Shown here: positions 11,460-23,927 of the stretch, one piece after another | Numbering within the stretch: the first letter of the stretch is position 1 | How the letters are laid out: the number at the start of each line of letters is the position of its first letter | Program-made: the position numbers and the translations under genes | Notes under the pieces: generated by a model | The model's database searches: none | Seen by the model: the letters and a program-made list of their open reading frames with translations, nothing else | What the model was told of the DNA's origin: nothing | Source: Schistosoma haematobium | Lineage: Eukaryota; Platyhelminthes; Trematoda; Strigeidida; Schistosomatidae | Direction of reading: 5' to 3' | NCBI RefSeq assembly: GCF_000699445.3 | Contig: NC_067200.1 | Span: 4,790,950-4,854,949, forward strand | DNA: 64,000 nt

Positions 11460-13180
11460 CATTAAAATAAAGAACCGCCGATAAAAGTTAGACCACCATC
11501 TTTAACTTTGAAGCATTGGACAGCCATTTCGCCCTAGTATGAGAATAGTCAATAGACCATATTCACAGTCCTGAGTTCAGGACTCCGACTCAGGGCTTTC
11601 GATATCGCGCGTGTGAACGCTTAATCTTTAGATCAAAAAGCCTGAACCCAACTTCAATCCACTATGACAGCTTGAATAAAGGATGTATTCCAGTATGAAC
11701 ATTTACTAATTAATTTTAAGCTGTGGAAACTGTCGACTGGATTCCATAGGTTTATAACTGTGGTAACTACTTAAGGGTCAAGAGAATATATTATACGGAA
11801 AACCTGCCAGTCCAGTGTAACAATCAGCATGGAAAGCAAGATAAGCATCAGATAAATTTTGGTGGACCAAATTAGGCTTAGTGAGTGATCTTGAAATATT
11901 GTCTGTGACCTGATGAAAATAAAACTATTATAAGTGTTTCCAATGCCTCAGAAGATAACACATAATTCTCATATTGCAAATTTGAGAAATATGAAGGTGT
12001 GTGCTACTGATATCCATGGATATATGTAGTTGGTGTCATCAATCGAAAGTGGAGTACATGTCAGCAGGAGGTTAAGAAGGCAGAAAGAAAGAAGGAAAGA
12101 AGAAGAGAACATTGAATCATTGTTGCGGAACTAAAGGAACTGTTAAATGTGAGATGATTGATGTGTTACAAATTAGGTATTTACAGTATGGCTTTTAAAT
12201 AATAATGAGCTGTGTAATTTTGTGTTCAAATATATTCGACAGTGCAAATTTGTGTACTCGTTCATAAAAAGAATAATTCTGATCACATGAGGAGTGTTAG
12301 TTACGTCAAGATTGAGGGTACACTTTATTGACTTTTACCAACCACCATAAAACGGGAATTTACCGTTCCTGCCAACAGCCTTCAAACAACGAACAATAAT
12401 CTCCAACGTGGACCACGTGCTACGGATTGAACGTTACTTTCAGGCCGAGGTTTTTAGTTTTATTTTTCTAGGATTCTCGCAGAGCAGGATGAATTATCTT
12501 TTCTTGGAATTATGGAAGTTAACTCTATTCCTAACTATTAACATATAAACTGTGAATTTCATGCCATATGATAAGTTGCGAGTTTAACTTACGGTATTTA
12601 TGATCATATTCATACAATAACTCATAATCATATAATTACATATATTCATTTTGACTATACGATCAAACTATACTTTGTCACTTTGAAACCATATATAATC
12701 ATATTTGACGAAGATTTGTATTCCATATCTGTATTCTATTTCTTAAGGAATATATGGTTATATCGTATTTGAATGCCTTAACCCACGTACTTTATGTATC
12801 TACAGGATCTATTCAAACCTCTACCTAATATCAAGAAATATATGTCACCGTGTATGTTAAAGGACTGTATTCACTATTTTATGAACTATCATTTAAATCG
12901 TATTTGGATACTATAAATTATTTCATTTTCGAAATTACCTGTCCAATTCGGTGAGTCTGTCATAGTTTGTTTTTTTACAGTGTTTTTTTCTTTCCAAAAA
13001 GCTGTTTCATATATTTGTTCAAGAAGCAACATAATAATCTTAGACGGTAATAATCTTCTAAACTACTTATCTCTGCACCTCCCAATTTTTACTAATACGG
13101 ACTTTCAGTTTATATGTGTATCACATACCGTACTTTTTTTGATTGTTTGATACTAATTATCGACATTTCTAAATTACTTT
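11460..13180. other. Unassigned AT-rich sequence
   Basis: No coding features seen. It contains the second copy of the small dispersed repeat (12250-12410) and a purine-rich GAAA/GAAG tract around 12075-12110. The region just left of the Gypsy gag could be expected to hold its leader and 5' LTR, but no matching LTR was found downstream of its integrase. Confidence 0.5.
12250..12410. repeat. Dispersed repeat, copy 2 (first copy 1035-1190)
   Basis: Matches 1035-1190 in the same orientation with scattered substitutions. No protein-coding features. Confidence 0.5.
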
Positions 13181-13467
13181 ACTATATAAGGCTATCTTTC
13201 GTGTCATATATGTTAAAATTTATACAACTTGCTCCTTTATATTCTATTTCGCCTCCACACAGATACTGACATAAATACTTCATCTCCACTACTATCTTCC
13301 TGCCATTGTCATCTTTTGTTTTAACACCACTAATCCTCATGATACATTCACTCTTAGTTAAAACATAGATTTTGATTTTTAGACTAACTTGAGCCCTCGG
13401 AATTGATTTTTTCACCCCTATTTCCAACATTCTGTTCAATCCACTTGCTATACGTCACTTTCTTATC

Positions 13468-14618
13468 ATGCCACAAAAGAAAATGAAGACCCCGGCTCCT
13501 AGGCTTTTAGCCAAACGTAGGAAAACGACAAAATTTAACATCACTACTGACACGATTTCCAGCAGTTTCAACGAGACCAGCCACCCCGCTCATTTGGAAG
13601 CAGACAAGCTTTTACCAGTTGTCTCCATTCCAGACATGTTGAAAACTCTGACGGTAAACAGTGATGATAATCGCAACTGCAACTATATGGATGCTATAAA
13701 AAAGTTGCAAGTAGACATGGACATTCTCAATCCGCTTAAATATCTCATCAACCTCAACCTCACAGAGACTCCAGAGCAAATGAATGACATAAATATTTTC
13801 CTAGATCGTGTTGCATCAGAGGTATTTGAAAGAATAAGACGATCTAGCAATGCAATTGTGTTTAATATACCGGATACACATGCCCTTAAAAATATCAAAT
13901 CTAGTCTGCTTAGAGCCAGCAATATGACACACGTACCATGTGTATGCACAAGATTAAAAAGAAGTCATCCTGGTATGCACTCACCGATCTTGTTCAAACA
14001 ACTTTGCCGCCACCGAAAAACTCTACTGAATCTCATAAAGTTCAAAACCCAGAAAAAAGTAATCCCGATGTAGGTGGTGTCCATCCTCTTAAGAATGTTG
14101 ACTTAGATTCAACCCGAAGTAGTTGTGCTGATGAAGAATGGGATAACACAATCCAAACCGCTGTTAGTGCAAGACCCAGGTACAGTAACTGTGCAACGGA
14201 TAACGGGAAAACTAATCATAACATTCATGTTACTGACCATGCACTTAACGTTGATATATTGGAACCTCGCAAACCATCGCAAGTATGTTTAACAGCACAC
14301 AATCCTCTCCAACTTATGAAGAAGCCGAAATCAACCACAAACCTTGGAAATAAACGTCTTAAACACGTTACCCATACGTCAGGTATAAATAGTTATCTGA
14401 ATTGTAATTGGCCACTTGGTCACAACCATAGACCTGATAGCCTTCTTGGTCCGGCTCCCAATATGTACAGTATGCCCTTATCAGATGTTATATCCAATAG
14501 CAATGAGAAGAATTTGTTTGTAATTCCGCCGGCTTTCCTGCCGGCAACGGTAAACATATTTCACATGATGACAAAGTGGTTGAATCTATTTCCCCTCGCA
14601 ACACGACTCTTACCTTAG
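13468..14618 (+). pseudogene. LINE ORF1 (RNA-binding protein), frameshifted
   Basis: The frame starts with a lysine/arginine-rich head at the ATG at 13468. After about 125 residues comes the CR1-type ORF1 block 'SNAIVFNIPDTHALKNIKSS', and then 'CVCTRLKR' with 'SPILFK'. Near 13980-14010 the homologous sequence passes into another frame, which stays open from 13938 to 14618 and is rich in serine, asparagine and proline. The protein normally coats element RNA. No zinc knuckle is evident. The last bases overlap the ORF2 frame. One frameshift explains the break. Confidence 0.7.
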
Positions 14619-17525
14619 CTAATCCTATGAGTATTCATGGAACTACCAATTGCGATTTATACTCTAACCTGCATCACTATGATAACTCTGAGTTCCTTAT
14701 TCTTTCGTTCAATGGCCGCTCTCTGTCTAATAAAATTATTTATCTTAAAACTCTTTTATTCCTTGTAAATCCAACCATTGTATTTATTACGGAAACGTGG
14801 TGTAATTCATCTATATCCGATCATTCCTTGAATGTAGATAACTACGTTTTCTTTAGAACCGATAGATGTTATGGAATAGGAGGCAGTACAATTATCTATG
14901 TCCGTTCAAACATTCAAGCGTGCAAATTTGAGGATAAATCCCTTGATGCTATAGACGACTCCACTTGGGTTACTGTAAACTGTGGATCCCAAAATTATTT
15001 ACTGGTGGCATGCATATATAGACCACCTCATGCGGATACTTATTTTGACAGATTACTAACAAACATATTTTCCATTGCTTCGCACCAAACGCATACTTTT
15101 AAAATCATCGGAGGTGATTTTAGTCTGCCAAAAATTACATGGGGCTTGACTCCGGTACCAGGTCGATATAACAAGCTAGTTGAAACATTAGAAATTTATG
15201 GATGGGTTCAACAGGTCCGAAAACCAACCACGGGGAATAATTCACTTGATTTAATGTTCACACTCAACGTAGACTCTATCTCAGTGCATACCAGTCATGA
15301 ATTTTTTATGAGTGACCATAGAATTGTACTGAGTATTATTCACTCTTTAAACGCCATACAATTGAACTCTAAAACTTCATTGACGTACCAGAGCAGACAT
15401 TTTGATCAACAAACATGGAAACGGACTGAAACTCTCATTCAATGTTTACCATGGGAAACTTATTTTACCACAAATAATGTTGAAATTGCGCTTTCCAATC
15501 TATACCACAACCTGATATATTGTCTTGACTGCACTGCTCCGGTTATTGGCCGTGTGGCTTATAATGCTAATAGGGGCCAAAATACTTTTAAAAGAAAGCT
15601 GAGGAAATTAAAATACCGCTACTATGAGCAGAATGATGTGTATGCACTTCAGAGTATACTTAAATTAATCGACAGAAATGCTTCATCTAAACGTAAGTAT
15701 TTCATGAATATAGAAAATAAAGCTCTACGTAGTAAAAGCCCAGAATTATCAATACTTCGACTTTTTAAATCCCGTGTAAAGTCAAATTCCCTTGGCACGA
15801 CTAAATTCTACATAGTTAACGGAAGCATTGTTAACGACCCGAATACTATATGCGAACAGTTCAGCAAGCACTTCTCGCAGTGCTACAAAACTGAGACTGA
15901 AGACTCCATCATTACATTTCCAATGCTGACATTCAGACATTTGTCAAAAATTGATTTTACACCCTCCAACATCAAGCAGGCCATAGCTGCCCTGAAAAAG
16001 TCTTATAATGGTGGACCTGATGGGATGCCTTCACCATTTGTGAAATATGGAAGTAGAGAATTTCCACTATTTTGTTTGAACCTTTTCAATCTATCTATGA
16101 AATATGGGACCTATCCATCTGTATGGAAAACGTCCCTTATCACCCCTAGATTCAAAACAGGACCACGTAGTGATATTATTAACTATAGGCTAATTAATTT
16201 GACATCCGTGCTCTCAAGAACCATGGAAAAAATCATCCACAAACAGCTACTATCACTTTTACTTTCCGCTAGTCTGATCAGCCCATCCCAACACGGGTTT
16301 ATGACTAAACGCTCATGTTTCACATCGCACCTGGAGTTTTTTGATCAAATTACCCAGAGAAGAGATGTTGGTCAGTGAGTGATAATTCTTTACTTCGATT
16401 TTGGTAAGGCTTTCGACAGTGTCTCACACAAACTTCTTCTTTTAAAACTCTCTTCATTTGGCATACAGAATCCCCTTTTATCTTGGCTCAAATCTTTTTT
16501 AGAAGAACGTAGCCAAATCGTTCGCTTTGGATCTTGCTACTCTAAACCTGTGAATGTAACCAGTGGGGTTATACAAGAAAGTGTGGTTGGTCCATTACTC
16601 TTTCTCCTTTTTATCAATGATGTGTGTTCCCTCTTTCAGTATGGTAAGCCTTTCATTTTTGCTGATGACCTGAAAGTAGTTTATTCATTCTCTTCTCCCA
16701 CGAAAGAAAGCTATATTTCGGTGGTAATCCAAGAGGAAATAAACAAGTTGTACGAATGGACTATTTCGTGGAATATGCCACTTAATGTTGACAAAAGTGG
16801 ATTTATTCACATTGGTCGCTGTCTTAACTTAAATCTGACTGTACAGACACATACACTCAAACCTCTCAACACTGTTCGTGTCCTGGGTTTAAGATATAGC
16901 AATAGTCTGAACACATTATATCTCAAGTATCCAAAGCTAGAAAGATGATCGGATTGATAATGATAAACTTTAATAATATCGGATCGAGATTGTTACTATA
17001 CAGAAAATGTATCTTACCCATTCTTGATTATGGATTTTAGTTTACAGTAATTGTAGACATAATGACCTGATTAGAATTGAAGGTGTTCAAAGAAAGTTCA
17101 TCAAAGCTGTTTTGTTGTATTCTGATAACAAAGACTATCGCCAAAGATGTAAACAACTCAACTTAGAACCTCTTTGGATCAGACGTATCAAATTAAATCT
17201 TGTCTTCATCTACCGGCTTATTAACGGTATTTCCTACTCTTCGGTATCCACCCCTTTATACCTTATGATATCATCCCACAATCTACGCAATATGGAGAAT
17301 ATTCTGGCGATTCCAAGAGCCCACACAAACTTACGTCAGAATTTTTTCCTTATTCGCTACTCAACCATGTAGAACAGACTGCCAGTGAACCTCCGTTGCA
17401 GTGAAACTACAACCCGGTTCAGAAGTCTGCTTGAAGATTTTCCTTCCGAAAGTGGACTATGTCACCTATTGAATATCAATGTATTTAATAATGATTTATA
17501 CAAACAAGGTCCGTCATCCATTTAA
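14576..17525 (+). pseudogene. LINE ORF2: endonuclease-reverse transcriptase, broken
   Basis: The first 600 codons hold the endonuclease ('LSFNGRSLSNK' start, 'FITETW', 'GGDFSLPKITW', 'SDHRIVL' end; N-terminal part of the domain at about 14690) and the RT fingers ending 'SPSQHGF'. A TGA at 16376-16378 interrupts the frame just before motif A 'YFDFGKAFDSVSH'. The same frame then continues through motif B (where 'QESVVGP' has E in place of the usual G) and the FADD catalytic box near 16665. A frameshift after 16946 and a TAG at 17370 (tryptophan expected) precede the C-terminal end at 17523. The open frame begins with GTG; the first ATG in this frame is near 14627. Confidence 0.85.
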
Positions 17526-18060
17526 TTGCCTGAAAAGCAAAATGAAACCTTCGAATCTTTTCACGTCTATTTTATTTCATTTCTATTCATCTTGATATAT
17601 GAAGTCTGCTTATGTTCGTATCTATAATTATTACTGTTATTAATATCATTATTGTTCCCCCGACATATCAGATATTCCTTTTATATCTTCTTATCTTAAT
17701 TCCTGACTGTCCTTTGAAATTAATTGTGACTTTCATAACATCATTCTTAATTATTATTGCACAAATATTTATTTTATTTTCCTAAATTGTTGGTTTCCTA
17801 CTGAGGTTCATATTCATTACGCAATTATTATTCTTATCATGGATGAAACTTTTCACTAGGTGTTCACTTCTTTTCACTCCATTCTTTCCCTCTAAATAAA
17901 TATTATTCTTAAGATTACGAAGTTTGTAATTAAAACAATAACTTGTGTTACACTTAAATTTAATTCTCAGACCCGTTTTATCTTCACTATGCATATATGA
18001 CCCATACATATTAATATTTCATTCGAACTCACTTGAAATTTGGTCACTTCCACTTAACGA
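17526..18060. other. LINE 3' sequence and AT-rich flank
   Basis: No coding content beyond the LINE stop codon. From 17769 onward the sequence is almost identical to copy B from 42530. Sequence 16923-17768 is absent from copy B. Confidence 0.6.
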
Positions 18061-18061
18061 T

Positions 18062-19560
18062 GATTACCTGCTTACTTACGCCTCTTCCTCTCAATCGAGA
18101 AATGTCCAACGACTAACATTCTCCAACCCAATCTGACCTTGGTTTTTCTTCATATTTCGGTCAAATTTTTGTTCATTCTTGTCATGTCTGTCTTCGTTTC
18201 TTGTCGTATTGTGTTGTTTGGTCGTCATCTTCTCCTTTGAATTTGAAGAGTTTAAAAGAATGCTTGCATTGTCACGCAATTATATACTTTCCTCAATGTG
18301 TGTCCTATCCACTTCCAGCGCTTCTTTCTCCGTCGGAATCTGGTTTGTTTTCTCCCACAGTAGGTTGTTAGTGATTAAAGGATTCGAAGTATTTTGCGTG
18401 GACAACTGTTAATAAATACTTGTATCTTCTGTATTATGGCTTTCGTATTTCTCTAGGTCTTTGCCCCATACAGTAGAACTGTTTTGACATTTGTATTGAA
18501 AATTCTGGCTTTGGTGTTGGTTGACAATAGTTTTGAGTTGCAGATGTTTAACGGTTGTAAATACGCTGCCCTTGTTCAATTGTTGGTGGACTACAATTGT
18601 TTGTAAGGATCGTCTGAGCTGCTCGATATCGGATGAGTTCAGTGTGGCTTGTCAATTCAAGAGTTCCTCAAAATGCTCTACCCACTTGTTCCGCTGTTCT
18701 CCAATGTTGGTCAATACCTTGCCTTCTTTAATTTCCTCTGGCTGTTCTAGAGAGCTTCTTAGTTTTATCATACAGTGGACTCATGTTTCATTCTCCTGAA
18801 GCCTTCACCGCCGTTCTTGATAGATCTTCTACTCCGTTTCGTTTATAGACTCTGAGAGTCCTCTTTACTTGTTTGTGTGCTTCTGTGTATTCAGCTTGTG
18901 CCTTAAATTTCTCGACTGTTGTTCGACTGATATTGACTGTTGCCTTCTTGTTCCTCATTTCTTGAATCCTACTCAGTGAATCAACAGTGATTCATTCCTT
19001 GTGATGGTGCTTCTTGTGGCCGGGAACCTCGTGACACGTTGAAGTGATCGTCTCCTCCACCACTTCTTGGTTGTTATTTGAGACTGATCCCAATCTATCA
19101 AGAAGAACGTGAAAAGCCTGAAATCTATTGCTGAGGGCTATCTTGAATTTGTTGAGTTTGTTCGGTATCCCGAAGAAAGGCCGCACTAAACTTTTGTGAT
19201 CTTGTCCGCTTCAATGTCCAGTTCTTCTTGAGATTTAGTTTCATCATGGTGACAAGCAACGGATGCTCTGAGGCTATATCAGCTACTCTCGTAGTTTTCA
19301 CATCCTCCATCGTCTTCCTGAGCATCTCGTTGCTGCAGACATGGTCAACTGGGTTCTGTGTAGTGTGATCCGTTGAAATCCATATGGCTTGGTATTTGCG
19401 CTTATGTAGGAATATGATGCCGCCTATGTTCAGTTTATTGAAGGCACTAAAGTTTGCAATTTCTCACCATCTTCGTTCATTTTTCTACTAGTCCATGTCG
19501 TCCCATGATTTCTTCATACCCGGTGTTGTTCAATTTAAACTAGGCATTTGAGATACTCTT
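18062..19560 (-). mobile_element. Internally deleted RTE (SR2-like) LINE relic, copy A
   Basis: On the minus strand an RTE endonuclease tail ('DHTTQNPVDH', 'RVADIASEH', 'KLNLKKNWT', about 19190-19480) is followed by the pre-RT linker ('KLNKFKIALSNRFQA', 'STCHEV-GHKKHHHKE', 18992-19170). The sequence then passes near 18590 directly to the C-terminal tail (18091-18540). The reverse transcriptase core is missing: compared with the element at 22213-23913, about 990 bases spanning all RT motifs are deleted. The 3' end shows the same TAAG-type microsatellite tail (minus strand, 18062-18085). Many stops. Confidence 0.8.
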
Positions 19561-20035
19561 CAGAATTGTCAAGTCCTTCGTATGCATTTCTCAACGATTG
19601 ACTGTAACCTTATGTATAATTAGTCAATAAATTCATCATTGTAATCGTTGGTAGCCTCACAGCATTGTATGAAGTTCATTGTAATACTCTATTTCTTTGT
19701 TTTGAGAGAGGCTTTGATGATCATTGATCAATGAGATTCACATAAGTGCTTTTTGTGCAGGTCCGGATTGCATCAGTGCAACTCCTCGTGTATGTGGAGC
19801 ATTTTGTTCTGCATGGTAGGAGTATAACAGCAGCTCTCTTGAAGCTAGACATTGGTGTCCAACCTGCGTCTAATATGTTACACTGATTGTAAACACCTCA
19901 TGATTGTATCATTTCACTTCGTCTGCAATTCGGCTGAGTTTCCTGGTCTCGTACATCGTACGGAAAAGTTCAACGAACCTGAATTAACGGTCACCAGAAT
20001 GTCGGAAGAGGCATCAGCATCGCGAATTCCTACAA

Positions 20036-20850
20036 TCAGCATGATCCATCACAGTCTCATCGATCAATATACATGGAACAAAATAACTAGTCGAGTCTCA
20101 AAGAATCGGGATTTCGAATGGCTGTCCCACAGATTGATAAACTAAGGACGTGTGAACTAGATGCTCCGATGGAAAGGACCCATAAAAGTCATCTGAAATA
20201 AGATGGTAATTTCTTATAGTGTTTATTCATAGATGACTAAACACAAAATATTGGTTTTCATTCGGTGTACTTTTAGCGAAATAGTAATCTTTTGTAGAAT
20301 GACAATGTCACTCGTACTAACACTGAGTGTATAGAGGGGTGTCAATCAAATAGACAAAACGTTTTATTAGAAAGTGATGTTTTTTATTCTAAATAAGATT
20401 CACTTGACGCCCATAATACATAATAGAAAACACAGAATACCATATTATTTGATCAATAATATGGAATGCGGTGATAGACATCAACAAAGTATAATCATTG
20501 ATATTTCTGTAAACAACTGAGGTCAACAGAAGTATGTTTTTGTAAAGCAAATGGTCAGATTATCGATAATAAAGCAATAAAAGATTTTACTTTGAAAAGG
20601 CTATATAATGTAGCAGAAATGATATAACGTTGTGTTATGTTATTTTTATTTCGGAAAATCAAACAAGATTCACAATGTTTCAGATCTTCTTCTCAAGCGC
20701 ACCTAATTTAAAGTCCTTCGCATCATTAAGCCTATTGGAGAAATCCGATCGGAATGTATCTTCCACATAGAATATTGCATTTCCGAGTGTGTGTAATCGT
20801 CTTCATATTTGTGGTTTTGTTACCCTAATATTTTAGTCTTATTTTCAACG
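20036..20850 (+). repeat. Five-copy dispersed repeat, copy 2
   Basis: Shares the anchor blocks described for 1540-2400, including the downstream section with 'catttccgagtgtgtg' (20785-20800, compared with 2325-2342). Copy B of the segmental duplication retains only the part up to about 20556. Confidence 0.7.
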
Positions 20851-22198
20851 TCCTTGCCATATCAATGCCGAATGATCTATGCTTTTTAACATAACAACCG
20901 ACCCTACATATCCCACGTTTTGTAAATAGCACATTTATTTGAGAACATGTCTATTTTGAAAAATAGCTCTGAAACGGTGTATCGGTTTGTTCATCAATAT
21001 GTAGCGAAAATAATTTGTACTTTATCTGGTACATTACAGTGTCATGTGTGTGGTTGGTCTTTCATATTGAATTATCATTCTTATGTAAAAAATACATGAA
21101 TATTAGCATGCGACTACCAGCCATCTCAAAGCGCACAAAAAATCAACTATAAAATTACATGTTTGTCTGAGGGATTCGAAATTCCGTTAAAACAGAGAAA
21201 TGAATAATTCATGGATGTGACAGTGGAATAAATTGGGGAACTAAGTAAGGTAGAATCTCTCAGGAAGTGATCTGTGGTTCTGACTGAACATGAGAATGAA
21301 ATAACGTAAATATGAAAATGTTCTAATAAGTCGTAATAGAGTGAGCAGCATCAATTAGCACCTAATGTATTCGGATTCACACACAATAAGTAAATGTAAG
21401 ATGAAAATAATCCCGCCTCAAAATGATAACTACGTTGATGTGTGAAATTCATTGTTGTACTGAAATTGATACTGATAGTAAAATAAGAGGTCAGTGAACG
21501 ATTTTGCGGGTGTCGCAAATAGGTTCATTGAGTTATCGTTGAGTGTGTATTAGTGTAATGATCAGAAAAGCAGATTGGTGACTGTAGTGACGAGACATAC
21601 GGAGTTGTACTCCTTTATGTTACTGAAGCCTAACGTGGTTTATGTCGTTTGAGTGATATGCGCTCGACCTCGTTTGTTACCAAACCGTACTAATGCGCTA
21701 TAAATGTACCAGTAAATGTGAATATTCATGACGGGTTGGCGAAATTGGCTTTCATGTGGCAAACAATTGTGCATCTTTGAAATATCAGCTCTAAACTACA
21801 TGTTCTGCCGTACACTGTTCCGGGAATAGTGAGTCAATTGAAGTAATACGAAAACATTTATGGTTAATGGATGGTGCAGCATGCTGTTTTATGTGTGAAT
21901 GGATAGATAAGATGAACACAATCGTTATTTATCGGCTAGTAATATGGCGTCGAATATCTGATGCGATAGCCATAATTCCACAAACATGCAAGATATTATT
22001 TAAACCATTTATGTGATGAATGGTCCAGAACATAATAAACGTGATCAATCCATTCGAAAGTCTTATGATAATTGAAGGCGTCCACAGATATAATAGAAGA
22101 TGATGCGGAACAAGAAAATGAATGGAATGTTAACAAAATAACCTCGACTACGTGGATGAGTGTAGAAAGAGGGCAAAAATGACATGAAAGAAAATTGG
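20851..22198. other. Non-coding block of segmental duplication
   Basis: No coding features recognised. From 21114 the sequence is almost base-for-base identical to 52183-53278 (one difference noticed near 22141). Sequence from about 20557 to 21113 is absent from copy B. Confidence 0.6.
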
Positions 22199-22212
22199 AG
22201 TGGACACTCTTA
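22199..22212. repeat. Target-site duplication of RTE insertion, left
   Basis: The 14 bases agtggacactctta occur here and again at 23914-23927, flanking the RTE LINE. The empty site at 53266-53279 in copy B has the same sequence once, with a final g in place of a. Confidence 0.85.
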
Positions 22213-23913
22213 CCTACTTACTTACTTATGCCTGTTACTCTCAATGGAGCATAGGCCGCTGACCAGCATTCTCCAACCCACTCTGTCCTGGGCCTTCTTT
22301 TCTAGTTCCATCCAATTCTTGTTCATTTTTCTCATGTCTATCTCCATTTCTCGGCGTAATGTGTTCTTTGGTCTTCCTCTTTTCCTTTGACCTTCAGGAT
22401 TCCATGTGAGGGCTTGTCTTGTGACGCAGTTGGGTGCTTTCCTCAATGTGTGTCCTATCCACTTTCAGCGCTTCTTCCTGATTTCTTCCTCCGCTGGGAT
22501 CTGGTTTGTTCTCTCCCACAGTACGTTGTTGCTAATAGTGTCCGGCCAACGGATCTGAAGTATTTTGCGTAGACAATTGTTGATAAACACCTGTATTTTC
22601 TGGATGATGGCTTTTGTAGTTCTCCAGGTTTCTGCCCCATACAGTAGAACTGTCTTGACATTTGTATTGAAAATCCTGACCTTGGTGTTGGTTGACAGAG
22701 AGTTGCTTTGAGTTCTAGATGTTCCTCAGCTGTAAATATGCTGCTCTTGCTTTGCCGATCCGCGCCTTCACATCTGCATCAGATCCACCCTGTTCATCAA
22801 TGATGCTGCCCAAATACGTAAAGGTTTTTACATCTTCCAAATCTTCTCCGTCAATTGTGATTGGATTGGTACATGCTGTGTTGTATCGGAGAATCCTGCT
22901 TTTTCCTTTGTGTATATTGAGACCTACTGCTGCTGAGGCTGCTGCCACACTGTTCATCTTCTCCTGCATCTGTTGTTGCGTTTGGGATAGAAGGGCCAGA
23001 TCGTCTGCGAAGTCTAGATCATCCAACTGCATCTTAGATGTCCATTGTATCCCGCGCTTCCCTTCAGACGTTGACGTCTTCATGATCTAGTCGAACACCA
23101 GAAGAAAGAGAAAGGGTGAGAGTAAGCAACCTTGCCTGACACCGGTCTTCACTTTGAACGACTTTGTCAACTGTCCTCCATGCACGATTTTGCAGTGTAA
23201 TCCATCATATGAACTCTGTATGATATTCACTATCTTCTGAGGCACGCCGTAGTGTCGAAGAAGTTTCCATAGTGTTGTTCTGTCCACGTTATCAAATTCC
23301 TTTTCGTAGTCAATGAAGTTGATGTAGAGTGATGAATTCCATTCAATTGATTGTTCCACAATGATCCGTAGAGTTGCGATTTGGTGTGTACACGATCTAT
23401 CCTTACGGAATCCTGCCTGTTACTCACGAAGTTGGGCGTCTACGCAGTCCTTCATCCTGTTTAACAATACCCTGTTGAGAACTTTTCCCGGTATTGAGAG
23501 AAGAGTAATGCCCCTGTAGTTATCACAGTTGCTGAGATCGCCTTTCTTCGGTATTTTGATCAGAAGTCCTTCTTTCCAGTCTTTTGGTACTTGTTCCTCA
23601 TCCCAAATCTTATTGAAGAGAATGTGGAGTATCCTTGCAGTTACCGCTACGTCTGCTTTTAGTGCCTCTGCTGGGATGTTGTCCGGTCCTGCTGCTTTTC
23701 CACTCTTGATTTGTCTGATGGCCATGCTGATTTCTTCAACTGTTGGTGGGCCAACATTGGTTGGGAGGTCCGCGGATGCTGCTTCGATGTTCGTTGAGTT
23801 CAGTGGAGCTGGTCGATTCAAGAGTTCTTTGAAGTGTTCTACCCACCTGTTTTGTTGCTCTTCAATGTTGGTGATTACCTTGCCTTCCTTGCTTTCCACT
23901 GGTCGTTCTGGTT
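22213..23913 (-). mobile_element. 5'-truncated RTE LINE (SR2-like)
   Basis: About 1.7 kb, bounded by a 14-base target-site duplication. The minus-strand 3' end carries a TAAG microsatellite tail (22213-22227), a hallmark of RTE elements. The endonuclease is missing, so the copy is 5'-truncated and begins just before the RT domain. The coding region is broken by several stops and frameshifts, so it cannot be active now. Copy B of the segmental duplication is unoccupied at this point, so the insertion postdates the duplication or was removed by conversion in copy B. Confidence 0.92.
22222..23899 (-). pseudogene. RTE reverse transcriptase and C-terminal region, broken
   Basis: In order on the minus strand: RT fingers at 23420-23899 ('IRQIKSGKAAGPDNIPAEAL', 'PKKGDLSNCDNYRGITLLS'), palm motif A at 23230-23400 ('YEKEFDNVDR' where a functional copy usually has A or S before F), motif B 'GVRQGCLLSPFLF' (23087-23359), and catalytic 'DFADDLALL' with thumb 'FTYLGSIIDEQGG' (22715-23083). 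The C-terminal tail at 22222-22446 has '[23 protein letters not shown]', here split to show its key residues, and a DRV-WR motif. At least three frame changes separate these pieces. Confidence 0.88.
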
Positions 23914-23927
23914 AGTGGACACTCTTA
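23914..23927. repeat. Target-site duplication of RTE insertion, right
   Basis: Identical to 22199-22212. Confidence 0.85.

Larger units (their letters stand above)
13460..17770 (+). mobile_element. Nearly full-length CR1/jockey-like LINE
   Basis: Two overlapping reading frames with ORF1 followed by ORF2 (endonuclease then reverse transcriptase) define a non-LTR retrotransposon. ORF1 begins at 13468 and ORF2 ends at a TAA at 17523-17525. About 240 bases of AT-rich 3' sequence follow before the part shared with copy B resumes. It carries at least one ORF1 frameshift, an ORF2 TGA at 16376-16378, a frameshift between 16948 and 17112, and a TAG at 17370-17372. It is therefore inactive. Its last third lies inside the segmental duplication and is repeated at 41574-42436. 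Confidence 0.85.

Noticed and set aside
13182..13439. 85-codon minus frame just upstream of the LINE as a possible gene.
   Set aside because: It lies in the AT-rich leader of the LINE, on the opposite strand, with no recognisable features.
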